From: Nothophaeocryptopus gaeumannii
Lineage: Eukaryota; Ascomycota; Dothideomycetes; Mycosphaerellales; Mycosphaerellaceae
Assembly (NCBI GenBank): GCA_031771865.1
Contig: JASISA010000041.1
Span: 1,426,001 to 1,490,000, forward strand
Reading direction: 5' to 3'
Length of the DNA stretch: 64,000 bases
Positions 54,211 through 64,000 of the stretch are shown piece after piece. Under the pieces are notes generated by a model, which made no database searches, was not told the DNA's origin, and saw only the letters and a program-made list of their open reading frames with translations. The position numbers and the translations under genes are program-made. The first letter of the stretch is position 1. Each line of letters opens with the position of its first letter.

Positions 54211-57200
54211 TGCTGCTCCCAAGCAGGCCCGAGGTGGTTTTGGGGTTGGTAGGTGATGTTCAAGCCGCGGGCAGCATTAAAAGAGGTATGGCAAGTATTA
54301 TCAACTCTGCCACATGCAAAGGTGAATATGTCAGCCAAATGGTCCCACTTCTTTGTCTGACCCTGCCGCCGCCGCGTCTGTAGGAGGACTCACAGAAAGA
54401 TACAAGAAGCAGCAACAGTCAGTATGTCGACCTCGGACACTGGTAGAGGACGTGTAGGTGCGCGAGGACTCGGCGTGTTCGCGCAGCAAGTCAATGCCGG
54501 CAAGCCGATGGAAGCTGAGAGTGGTGCAGAGAAAGGTGCAGAGCAGTCGTCGAGGACCGATCGCACACTTTCAGATGCAGACGGAACTCGTCAGGCGTGA
54601 GGAAGGCGTGAGGCAGAGATAGCCGGCAGGTATATTCCAACCTGGGCGGCTCCTGCCAGTAGGTTGAAGGTTGAAGGTTGAGGTCGGAGTGGTAGTATTT
54701 TCGAAGTAGCGTGGTGTTTACCTAGGTGTGTGGGGTGGCAATAGGCGCTGTTGGGAACCTGGGACAACCTGAACGCAGCCGCTGCTAGTGCACTCTGCAA
54801 TCCCAACGTCAGCGTCCGGAACAAAGAAGACGCAAATGGCGCGGCAGAAATGAGGTTGTCTGGGGAAGGGTCGAGTATATCAAGAACTTCGCAACGAGGA
54901 CATGCACCACAGGCTGGCAGTGGGTCTAGAATTGAGAGCAGAGAGGTGCAGGTGTTGAGCGACGTGCGGGAAGTTGATGAAAGCACGTCCGCGAGAGCCT
55001 GCCAGAGCCGTATGCTCCGTACACAGTGTACGCACATGTACCTCGAAACCTTGATCCTGCTCTCCCCGGCGCGCTGACTGGCAAACCTAACCTGACCCTC
55101 GCATTCTCACTCCCACCACGCTCGGCGTACGGCAGCGCAGCGGGAGCAGTAGTCTCAGCAGATACTGGTCTGCTATGCAATCTGCATGTTCTCTCGCATG
55201 CGTAGATGAGCCAGGCCAGCATGGGACGTTGGATGGGTCTTGGATTGCTAGCCAGAACCAAATCTCGACTCTCTTCTCCACAACTCGTTACGCGCGGGCT
55301 GACAGCAAGCGAGGCACTCCACGCTCCACGGCGGCGTCCACGCCTGTCGTGCTGCGCGATCCCCCCTCAGAGCCAATGTTGAGGACAACCTAAAATCGTG
55401 CAGCTCGCCAAGCGCCTGCGACAGCGGAAACGTCGGCATGCTAGCAGCCTCGAGACCTAGCACGATACATCGCGGGTATCTTGAGCGACCAGGTTCGGTA
55501 CGAAGATACGCTTTGCACAAGCCACACCTCGCAACTGTACTCTCAACCACGACAAGCCCGTCCACGTCCGGCGAGTAGGCTGCGTACACAGATCTGCGTC
55601 CGACATGTCTCGCGACTCCCAGCTCGTCATCCTATACCAATACCCGTCGCGTGCGAGACTGGCCCACATGCCATGGCCGCACTGGCGACGTCCACCTTCT
55701 CCAGATGTGCTCGGGCCACGACCCAGCAGGCGAGATCCACGAGAACGGCCAGAGCGCCGGTACGTATCGCTTGATGTGGCGCATGAGTGTGCTTGCGGCT
55801 GACGCTTGACCGCTTGACCGCTTGACCGCTTGCCGGCAAGCGCGGCCACCTCGAGTCCTTGACCAAGATTCGGCTTTGCCCACGATGCTATCCGAAGAAG
55901 AGGCTCGCGTTGCCATGTTTCCAGCGGACTACTTGATAGCAGACCAGCAGTGCACAGCATCTGGAGCTACGCGTTGACCGCCTACTCAACAGCTTGGGAG
56001 CTCGTATCCCTGACTGATATGGAAGTTTTACAGTCGTGACATGAAGTCGCACAGAGCCACCCAGTGACCACCCGGTCTCGGTAGCTCTTGCCAAACAGTC
56101 GAGAAACGCTTGGTCCAAGCCGCCAACACGAGCTGTCATTGGCTGCAGCGCCGCGCGGCGCACAGCTGCAATCAGAAATCTCTGCTCCACCACTTCCTCC
56201 ACACTCCAGCAACTCCGGACGGCCAGGCGCCCAGACAAACAGAACCGTCGTTCGTCGTGGAGAGCAGCACTACACGCCTTCGGACACTGCTTACGGCTCT
56301 TCAGCGGATGTTGTGCATTCTTCTCACAGCCTGTATCCTGACGTAGAATCGTGATGACCGAGCCCTGAAATGCTTGCGTTATCCTCAACGCCATAGCTCT
56401 CAATCATGAACATGGCCTCCGCGGAGAGCCATGCCCAGGATATCTTGTGCATCGTCATGTAGCATGTCATCCATCATCAGCCGCGCGGACCTATCATCTG
56501 TCACTGCCTCACCTCAGACTTGGATATGCAGCATTCTCCGTTTTCCTCCTACTGGCTCTGGTGCATGCTGTGCCCTCGCGGCACTAAGTCTGCTTCTGGA
56601 TATTGTGTTCTTGAAAGCTCACGGCAAACATCATGAGCGTAACTCCGCTTCTCGTGTACATCGACGATCACGCCTCATTCTCGTGTCCCATTCGATCCAA
56701 GTCGAAGATATTGTCAGGGGTTCTTTTTGGTCTCAAAGCGAGGTTGACATACCCGATTGCGGCTGCAAGCTCATAAACTGGAAGCACCGGTCCGGGCTGG
56801 CTTTCCGAGTGCTTGGACTGGGGACTGGGAGCTGGGCTCGAGACAGCTGTGCCATGACTGAATACCTTGCGAACAACAACGGTTTCACCAGCGAGTTGCT
56901 AACGTCGTATGGCTACTTGCGATCATAATGATTGACCTTTCCACACTCGTTGAACTCCGTCATGCCACCAATGCTGGTCGACCACGACCACTCCAGCATG
57001 TCCAATCGCATAGTACATCGACAAGTGAACGCCTTTCGATTGCAATGTGTCAGCGCTGGTATGCGGGCTCTGTGGCTTGTCTGAGACTGTTGAGTACTTC
57101 CATTGCTTGGAGAGACTGCGCTGTCCAAATCACGAAGACAGCAAACGGTCAGCATCCTTGCATAAGCCTTGCCCTCACCGCCATGTGCAAGTGAACTCTA

Positions 57201-59151
57201 ATTCTCCGCACAGTAATGAGAATGCTTCTCGACGCAGCTTGTATCACAAACGATTGCAGCCTCAAAACGCGGGGTCTTGTACCCTTCCAGAAGATCGTCA
57301 GGTCCGCCTGGCCTGGCGCCCTGGCTACCTTCAGTAGCACTGGACAAAACTGGCTACAGCAAGCGCAAACTAGGTGAGCATAGAGCTGAGCGAATACACA
57401 CTCGCCATTCACCTTCCACACCTGCCTTCCGAAAGTCAACCAGAAGATCTGTCTGAAACGTAGTATTGTTGCGCTCTCTAAAGAATGGCGATGAACGACA
57501 GCTCGCCTACCCAAACATTTTCAAGCCACAGGGTGCGTGTTCGGTACAGCTGAGACCGTCGAAACGCGAACCATTATGCATACTGCAAAGTCTTAAAATC
57601 TACCACGCCGCAACTGACGATCCATTGATTGCATTCGGCATTGATAAGGACAACGTTTCAGAGCATTTCATCTGGTCCTAGTGGAGGCCAATGTCAGGGA
57701 CGTCCTCTAACAGGAACGCACCACGTGTACAGACTACAATGGTGGAGGTCAAGGGTACTTCACCGCCACAAGGGTCTTCTTATCAGCATCCTAGACGTAC
57801 CTCACCCAAGTACCTCAGTCGTACCCAACCTGTTCCCGCCAACGGCAGTGGTACTAACGTTAACCTCTCCGACCTCAACGTCTCGACCTCAATTTTACAG
57901 CACACGACCCACAACATCGACAGCAAAGAATGGGGTGCATACCATGCCAGACAAGAAAAGACCGGCTGTACCACCGGCCTTTGACACCTCCATGCTCTGC
58001 AGTTCCAACAGCACACGTTGCACGCCAGATCGGATGACGATGGCGTTGTCGAGGTTGTCTGGTACCTCAACCTCCCTCCATCAACTCAAAACTGACCCAA
58101 CGGTATGATTCAATGTGGGTCTGATGTTCGTACTGTGGAAAACGTGGAACCTGGAGTCGCTTCGCATCGAGAGTGTGGAGGTGTGGCGCCAATACAATTC
58201 AAGGCGCATCTCTGATTCACATTCTTGATGTCTCGCAGAAATCCAACACTTCGACATCATATCACATATGAGGAGGAACAGATTGTCCGTTACACAACAG
58301 CATGCACTCCGCATTCTGTGATCACCATGGCGGAGACCTCCAGTTGGCACAACAGGTGTCGTGCTCGTGCTTGTCAGCGGTTGTTGAAACATGACCCGCC
58401 CTCTAAGCGCCTGCACCTCGCTTGCCGGCCATATCACTGGCGCACGGTCTTCTCACCGTATTACACGTCTCACATACATGGAGTGTTTTCTCTTCAGACA
58501 CCCGCGTTCTGTCCACATCCCATCTTCTCTCCAAGACGAATGTCCGGCTCCACGGCACCGTGTGTGGCCCTCAAAATTGGCGCGCGGCTCAGCAAATCTC
58601 GTGTTCGGGCCGACTGCCAGATACCCGTGTAGGTTGAGCGTGGCAAGCCGGAAGACGTGGGCACCAAACAGGATCTGTTGTTTAGATGACCTTGTCCGAT
58701 GGGGCAAGGAGCAAGCAGAAGCTTCACAAGTGCTTTGCCAAGGAGATGGTCGGTCTGTGCGTGTATATACTTAGGAGCTTCGACAAGGAGAGCTGACCAA
58801 GGAGTTACAATCAAGCGTGGATGTTGCCGGCATGGAACAGAGACCGCCGCCAGCCATTCGCCATTCGCCATCCGCCATCGCGCTTCGCAGCGAGGGGCAA
58901 AGGCACACAAAAACGGACAGGATAACAAGATCGGAAGACGGAGAAGAGCCGCAACTCCGCTTACCACGCTGGCTCGTGCTCACTTGGTCCGAGGTGATGT
59001 CAAGAACTTTTGCTGGGAGTTAATGACATTGTGTAGAGACATTCGTCCAGCCATTGACAACGTCTAACAGTCGAAACAGCCTTCCCAATAAACGGATCGA
59101 ACGTCTCAGAGCTCATACCACATACACTGATAGCACGCCACCTCACTCGCA
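54211..59151. other. Gene-poor region of about 4.9 kb
   Basis: Many short frames on both strands, none with family resemblance or a convincing exon chain. It holds the promoter and possibly a long 5' UTR of the PP1 subunit gene, a GGTTGAA triple repeat near 54662-54680 and an 8-bp tandem repeat at 55803-55834. A plus-strand frame at 57691-57984 (MSGTSSNRNAPRVQ) is the most protein-like but is not supported. Base composition is host-like, with no RIP signature. No tRNA or rRNA was recognised. Confidence 0.5.
55803..55834 (+). repeat. Short tandem repeat, 8-bp unit
   Basis: Three copies of CGCTTGAC and a fourth CGCTTGCC in direct succession. Confidence 0.85.
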
Positions 59152-59556
59152 ATGGCATCTCGAGTCATTCACCAGGTCTCCCGACCCTCAAGACTCACAA
59201 GAAAACCGATCCGAAACATCTCGACAGCTCTCTCGCAGCCATACCAACAACCGATTCAACGCGCCTCAATCCGCCTCTTCACATCCACACGACCTGCGCT
59301 TGAAGCCGTCGAAGCACCAGACTACCTCGATGAAAGTGAGCGCAAAGTGTTCGAAATGGTCAAAGAAAGCCTGAACCCAACATCCCTGGAAGTCCAAGAT
59401 GTCTCTGGCGGGTGCGGAAGCATGTATGCGTTGGACATTGTGTCGGACAAATTCAAAGGACTTTCGGTCATCAAGCAGCATCGCCTGGTGAATCAAGTGC
59501 TAGGAGAAGAGATCAAGAAATGGCATGGAGTGCAATTGAAGACGAAGGCGCCATAA
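59152..59556 (+). CDS. BOL3: Mitochondrial BolA-like protein 3
   Basis: Single exon, 134 aa. The first 45 residues are rich in Arg, Ser and Gln with no acids (MASRVIHQVSRPSRLTRK), a typical mitochondrial presequence. The BolA domain follows: LNPTSLEVQDVSGGCGSMYALDIVSDKFKGLSVIKQHRLVNQVL, including the invariant Cys and the KQHRLVNQ helix with its His, both used for Fe-S cluster coordination. In yeast Bol3 works with Nfu1 in passing 4Fe-4S clusters to late targets such as lipoate synthase and succinate dehydrogenase. Length is normal. Confidence 0.93.
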   Translation: MASRVIHQVSRPSRLTRKPIRNISTALSQPYQQPIQRASIRLFTSTRPALEAVEAPDYLDESERKVFEMVKESLNPTSLEVQDVSGGCGSMYALDIVSDKFKGLSVIKQHRLVNQVLGEEIKKWHGVQLKTKAP

Positions 59557-60333
59557 GATCAGCCGATGAAGAGATGAAAGCTGAGGGCGAGAAGCTGCCG
59601 TTGATGGGAAAGCGCCACAAGAAACGAAGTCCCACGAGACAAGCGTCTCGCGAGGGACATCGAAGAACTGCGCCTTTGCGCGCCCAGGCATATATGGCCA
59701 CAACAGCGGTTGTTCAAGGACATATCATCAGCCACGCGAGCGCAACAACAAAGTGCAGACAGCTCACTGCCGTCCCATACGCAGTATGCAAGACCGGCTC
59801 TGACTCCAGAGGCGGATGCGGAGCCATTCACGCGATCATTCACGCCCAAGCGGTGAAGCTCCTTCACTCGATATCATCACGAGTCTCCGATTACAACATC
59901 TACTGCCACAGGATCCGCGATTGGCGAAACATTGTGTTCGCGTAGGCCAAAGGACACTGGCGCGCTTAGGGCGCACTCTGAAGAAGAGCATGGGGTGCAT
60001 ACGGAGGATTCCGATCTCAAAAGTCAATACTCCATATGAAGAGGAGCCGATGATATTCCACATCCCAAAGAAAGCATAATGATCACAACTTCATCAGCTC
60101 ATCACCATCAGCTGAGACAAAGACGGTGCGGGAGCTGCGCTGGCATAGGAAGCTTGTCTAGCCGTAGCGAAGAGACATTCATCAAAGCCATGCTTTCTGA
60201 TCTTATTACGTCCGCTATACAATCACGCGCCTGAAGCGCTTCCCGCTCGTAACGACCTCGCTGGATATCTTGTTTCCCGTCTTTCTAGAATCATTCAACC
60301 AGGTGCTCGTATAGGTAATGCGCAGCAGCGCCG
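59557..60333. other. Intergenic region downstream of BOL3
   Basis: About 780 bases. A plus-strand frame at 59816-60079 with a basic middle part (GQRTLARLGRTLKKSMGC) is open, but no family or start context supports it. Confidence 0.4.
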
Positions 60334-62393
60334 CTACCGCACTTCGATTTTGGTGATCTCGCTCTTCGCCTTCTCCCACTCGTCCAAACTGCGTTTCGAC
60401 CATTCGATGTGCGCTTTTGCGAAGTTCAGCTGATGAATTGTTAGCCCGTCGTTCACTTTATTCTTCCTCACTCAAGATGCTGCACTTACCATATACAACC
60501 GCAGATCATCTTCCTTCTGACCTTGAAACCTCCGCAGGTCTTGTAGAACGCCAGCACTTGCATCTTTGACGTCTTTCTGTGAGACTTCGAGTGCTTGCTC
60601 GAGTTGAGCGAGGCTCTCTTTCGTCTTCCCGAGATCGTCTCTTCGCGCGCGCTCGGGGTCTTGGTCTGTCACACCTTGGATCGCATGTGTCAATCGCCCA
60701 AAGAGCTTGTTGGCCACGCCACTTGCTCCTCGCTTGTGGTTCCCGTTTGGAGGTGAGGTGGGCGGACTTGTGTACTCCTGGTCTTGAGGCCCGCCTTGCT
60801 CGGCGCTTGGAACGTTCTGGCCTAGGCTGGGTGGAAAATCGCTGTCGACAGAAGCGTTGTTGCCGTCGCTGGATGCAGGTCGATTGCGGTTGCTGCCACT
60901 GCTGACGCTGCGCTTAGGCGCATATTGCTGGGTGTTGATGCCGGAGGATGACATATATTGCTCGATACGTTTTGCTTCGATCTCACTCTGTTCGAGTTGG
61001 ACAAGCCTTGATTTCTTCCTCTCCAATTCATCACGAGTCATCTCTTCCTGCACTCTCTTGAGCACTCGATACTTGAGTACACTACGCACCACGCCAGCAA
61101 ACTGTGCGCTTTCTCTCATGGGCTCAGCGAAGCCAGCACTGAGTGCAGATGAGAGGTCTCGGGACTGAATGTAGGTGAAATCGCAGGCCTGCCCAGCCTT
61201 CTCGATCGCATGCGCCACACTGGCCGACTGCTCGGATAGCGAAAAAGCATTGTATCTTGCACCAAGATCCATAAGATCGTCGCCAAGGCTGTACATGTGC
61301 CGCAATAAACGAGCATTGACCTTCTCCATTGAGCCAGTGAGCAGCGTCTCGAGCTCTTTGGAGCTGTTTTCAAAGGTGGAAAAGTACGGATCCAGTTCGC
61401 CTTCGCTGAGAGTCTGCGTAAGGGGTGGAAATCGAGCATACTGAACTTGCGGTGTTGTATGGGAAGCAGCAGATGGAGTCGCAGTGCCTCGCGCTGGAGA
61501 TGTAGGTGTCCCAGAAGCGGAAGATCCGGAGGCAGATCGGAGCTTGGCGTTGGCGGATGGTATAGGGAGGTATTGGTGTCCAGGAGATGGGTTGGCCGGA
61601 TCGAGGGGTGGAGCTTTGAGATTATTCTTTGGCACGCTGGCAGCTGGATGAGAGTGTAGCACCTCGTTCCAGCTCACATTCGGATCAAGGAATCTCCACC
61701 ACACGCCATCCTCTCGCACCTCTTTCATGCGCCTACATCTGTTCAGAAAAGTCGCAAGCATGCGCGTTCGCAGCTCAATGATCCCAACATCTTCTTTCGC
61801 CTTGGTTGGCTTGGCCGCGTAATCCGCGATGCTATGCTTCTCGGGAATTGGTGGTATAATCAAAGTCGGGTGTAGGTTGACTAGAGTCTGGCGTAGAGAT
61901 GCAAATTCCGAGTACCGCCTCCGTACCTCAATTTCTCCAGTCCGTATGGTATACGTAATGAAGCCTCCACCACCCTCGGTGTTCTTCCCTGCATGTACGA
62001 TCTGTATCTCCAGGGCCGGATGTTCATAGAGGATCTGCTCTATGCGACTGTCATATCCGCCCTCCTTAGGCTGTACCTTCGGTCGCGGTCGGTCATCATC
62101 AAGCTCCTCATCGCTGAGGTCGTTGGGTCTCGAGAGGAAATGTGGTGGTTGTTCAGGAGAAGAGTGGCCGGAGGGTGGGGTCGATGGCCGGTTGTAGCCT
62201 TGCGCATGCCTAGTCAGTGCCGTTTCAGCATATTGATTCGAGCTGTAGATACATACGCTCCGTAGGCGACTGAATGTCGCTGGTCTCGGAGTCACGGCGG
62301 TGGAAAGATCCGTACGGGTTGTTGTCCTCGTCGTCCCCTGCGCTTTTGTTAGGATTCACATAACGCTGGGTAGTTTCCGACTGACGTACACAT
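60334..62393 (-). CDS. SNX41: Sorting nexin Snx41/Atg20 family
   Basis: Four coding exons: 62393-62390 (ATGT only), 62337-62257, 62198-60490, 60429-60334; 629 aa. The tiny first exon is required to give the family start MWDDEDNNPYGSF. Its intron has GTACGT, CCTAAC branch and GCGCAG. The PX domain is at about residues 75-190 (LEIQIVHAGKNTEGGGGFITY, RRRYSEFASLRQTL, PPIPEK), binding PI3P on endosomes. The BAR-like C-terminal half follows (MEKVNARLLRHMYSLGDDLMDLGARYNAF, VLKYRVLKRVQEEMTRDELERKK), with a Ser/Pro-rich insert before the last helices, as in other Snx41 proteins. The last exon encodes LNFAKAHIEWSKRSLDEW. Snx41/Atg20 pair with Snx4 in endosome recycling, pexophagy and the Cvt pathway. 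Confidence 0.93.
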
Positions 62394-63058
62394 TGTCGCT
62401 GAATGTGAGCCGGAGCTGTGTAGTTGAGTATGTATCCGCCAGTGTGGTGTTGAGTTGTAGCTCGAGTATTCCGCTGGTCGTTGCTGGAATGTTGCGCCTG
62501 ACCTGTCTGCCTTCACGAATGTCTGAATGAGGAGCTGCCGTCCACGAGCTCCAAACATCCAAGCTTGCCGCCTGACGCACGCCAAGACCTTGAAGTGAAC
62601 ATACCACTCACCTATGAACTCTCCCTCTTCCACTCCGTCCAACCAGACCTCACAGCCTTGCATCGTCGATAGCGGAGTCGGCATATTGACGGTGCGGTGA
62701 ATTCGAAGTATAGCGTTGAGTTGTTGTGGTAGGTAAAAAGAGCGAGAAAAAACATCTAGACCAAACCTCACCTGCTATGATGAAGCTTTCATGTGAGAAC
62801 CGATGGCAGCTCTCCGGGCGGTTTGACCCTGAGCGATAAGTGAATGAGACTGATCTTCTCTCTTTGATCCAGTTGTTTTCACTTGACTCGCCACTTCCAA
62901 CCCTCGTTTGTCACATGCAACGCCGTTTGTCAAGAGCGTTTCTTGGACGTCATTCCCTTCCTGGTCCTACTTTCAACTTCACACGGCGACCACAGCAACT
63001 CTTTCAACAGAACAGGAACTCGGATCAAATTCGGCGTACCTGCACTTCAAGCACCAAG
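62394..63058. other. Divergent promoter region of SNX41 and OGFr-like gene
   Basis: About 660 bases. Part is 5' UTR of SNX41. The OGFr-like frame is open back to an alternative ATG at 62915. Confidence 0.5.
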
Positions 63059-63719
63059 ATGGCAAACAGCAATGCTTCTGCTCCTTCGCCACCATTCGTC
63101 GTCCGTTTCTATGGTGCAGAGAAGGCCGAGGACGACGAAGGTCGCACGCTGGACAAGATCCTCGATTTCAATGACCGGGCTCTCGAGTATCATCACGACT
63201 ACATTCAAGTTCTCTTCCCAGTAAGTACTTTACAACTACAGCATCGACAACTTGCTTACACTGCTCCAGCTTCCCGAGCGCTCGCCCGTAAACCCAAGCG
63301 CGCCTCTGATCACAAAACCCGTTCGCGACGCCTTCATCTCAGACCAGAGTCTGCGCGGGGAGCTGTTCCGCGCTTTCAAGCGTCTCACCAGCTTCTACGC
63401 CTTCGACGTCTCCGGAACCAAGGAGGATCCGACGCTCACTCCAAAAGCTGACTTTGAGAATCTGGCCTCGGACACGTGGTTGACTCGCATGGACCACAAC
63501 CACTTACGCATCAGCCGGATCATAAGATGTCTTCGTATCCTTGGACTTGAGAATACGGCTTACAAGTTCTATCAAGCTCTCGAGGAATATGAAGGTGGAC
63601 GTGTGAGCTCGAGGAGCTTGATGTATTGGGAGCGAGCGGCGAAGCGTCCTTTGCATCTGCCACCGAACGAGGATGACGAGAGCGCGAAGGGCGTTGCTTG
63701 GCTGAGGGGAGAGGAGTAG
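63059..63719 (+). CDS. OGFr conserved-region protein
   Basis: Exons 63059-63220 and 63270-63719 (49-nt intron, GTAAGT...CTCCAG, phase 0) give 203 aa. The opioid growth factor receptor conserved region is seen as RTLDKILDFNDRALEYHHDYIQVLFPLPERSPVN, PLITKPVRDAFISDQSLRGELFRAFKRLTSFYAF, then WLTRMDHNHLRISRIIRCLRILGLENTAYKFYQAL. Fungal proteins with this region are common and of unknown function; the opioid link is only in animals. I chose ATG 63059 (AAGATGG context). The in-frame ATG at 62915 would add 48 mostly basic, Gln-rich residues that could be a mitochondrial presequence. Confidence 0.87.
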
Positions 63720-64000
63720 AAGGGTTGGAATTCGTTCTATGAGTGCGGTCGGCCTACACCACGGCGAAGCGCCAAGCTTCAAAAGAGACAGGCAATCGGT
63801 CTGCTACGGCAAAGCCATGGCTCCTGGAGCTCAGAGTAGGGGAATAGAGAGCGTCAAAGACTTTGCGTTAACAGCAGAGGTCCCAATGAAAGTCGAATAC
63901 TAACCCTCTGGTCAAGTTAAGAAAAGTCAGAAGACCTGACAAAGACATGGAATCAGGAACGTCGATCTTGCATCTAACATCAAAATCTTTATTCACGACG
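63720..64000. other. 3' flank, window end
   Basis: Nothing recognised in the last 280 bases. Confidence 0.4.

Overview
The window reads as nuclear DNA of a filamentous ascomycete (Pezizomycotina, most likely a dothideomycete). Introns are short (about 50-75 nt) with GT...CTAAC/CTGAC...AG signals. The genes include fungal families such as VAC8, SNX41/ATG20, PSR1-type phosphatase and UstYa-like proteins. One block is TpA-rich with CAG-to-TAG and TGG-to-TAG stops, the signature of repeat-induced point mutation (RIP). The class-level guess is an inference; no marker gene in the window proves it.

Left flank (1-18714): a small unknown protein, a Ser/Thr-rich single-pass membrane protein, a Ser/Thr kinase, VAC8, a small hypothetical, a frameshifted UstYa-like gene, a coiled-coil pseudogene, a Cys-rich/Ser-rich membrane protein, a BTB-domain pseudogene, an NSRP1 (DUF2040) splicing-factor homologue and a hexapeptide-repeat acetyltransferase.

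Centre (18715-42506): a 23.8-kb transposon nest. A RIP-mutated Fot1/pogo-type DNA transposon has 44-bp inverted ends and a TA target duplication. Its transposase gene is split by a short LINE fragment (LINE-A) and a long RIP-mutated LINE (LINE-B). LINE-B is split in turn by a better preserved LINE (LINE-C) and by two Ty3/Gypsy chromoviruses without visible RIP (Gypsy-1 and Gypsy-2). Target-site duplications can be read for most insertions, so the order of events is visible. Both Gypsy elements carry, between the end of pol and the 3' LTR and on the opposite strand, an ORF of about 200 aa. It has the cysteine spacing of a fungal Zn2Cys6 cluster followed by a coiled coil. gag-pol is nearly identical between the two elements, but this ORF and the U3 part of the LTR differ together, and each U3 has its own clustered hexamer motif. 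I rank this possible element-encoded regulator with its own sites as the most interesting observation.

Right flank (42507-64000): a DHA1-type MFS transporter, a PSR1-like FCP/SCP phosphatase, a fumarate-reductase/TcuA-like flavoprotein, a CBM21 glycogen-targeting PP1 regulatory subunit, a roughly 4.9-kb stretch without a recognisable gene, mitochondrial BOL3, sorting nexin SNX41 with a 4-nt first coding exon, and an OGFr-domain protein. The host genes are ordinary housekeeping and accessory genes without an evident cluster. Exon structures were worked out by hand from splice signals, reading phase and family conservation; no search was run.
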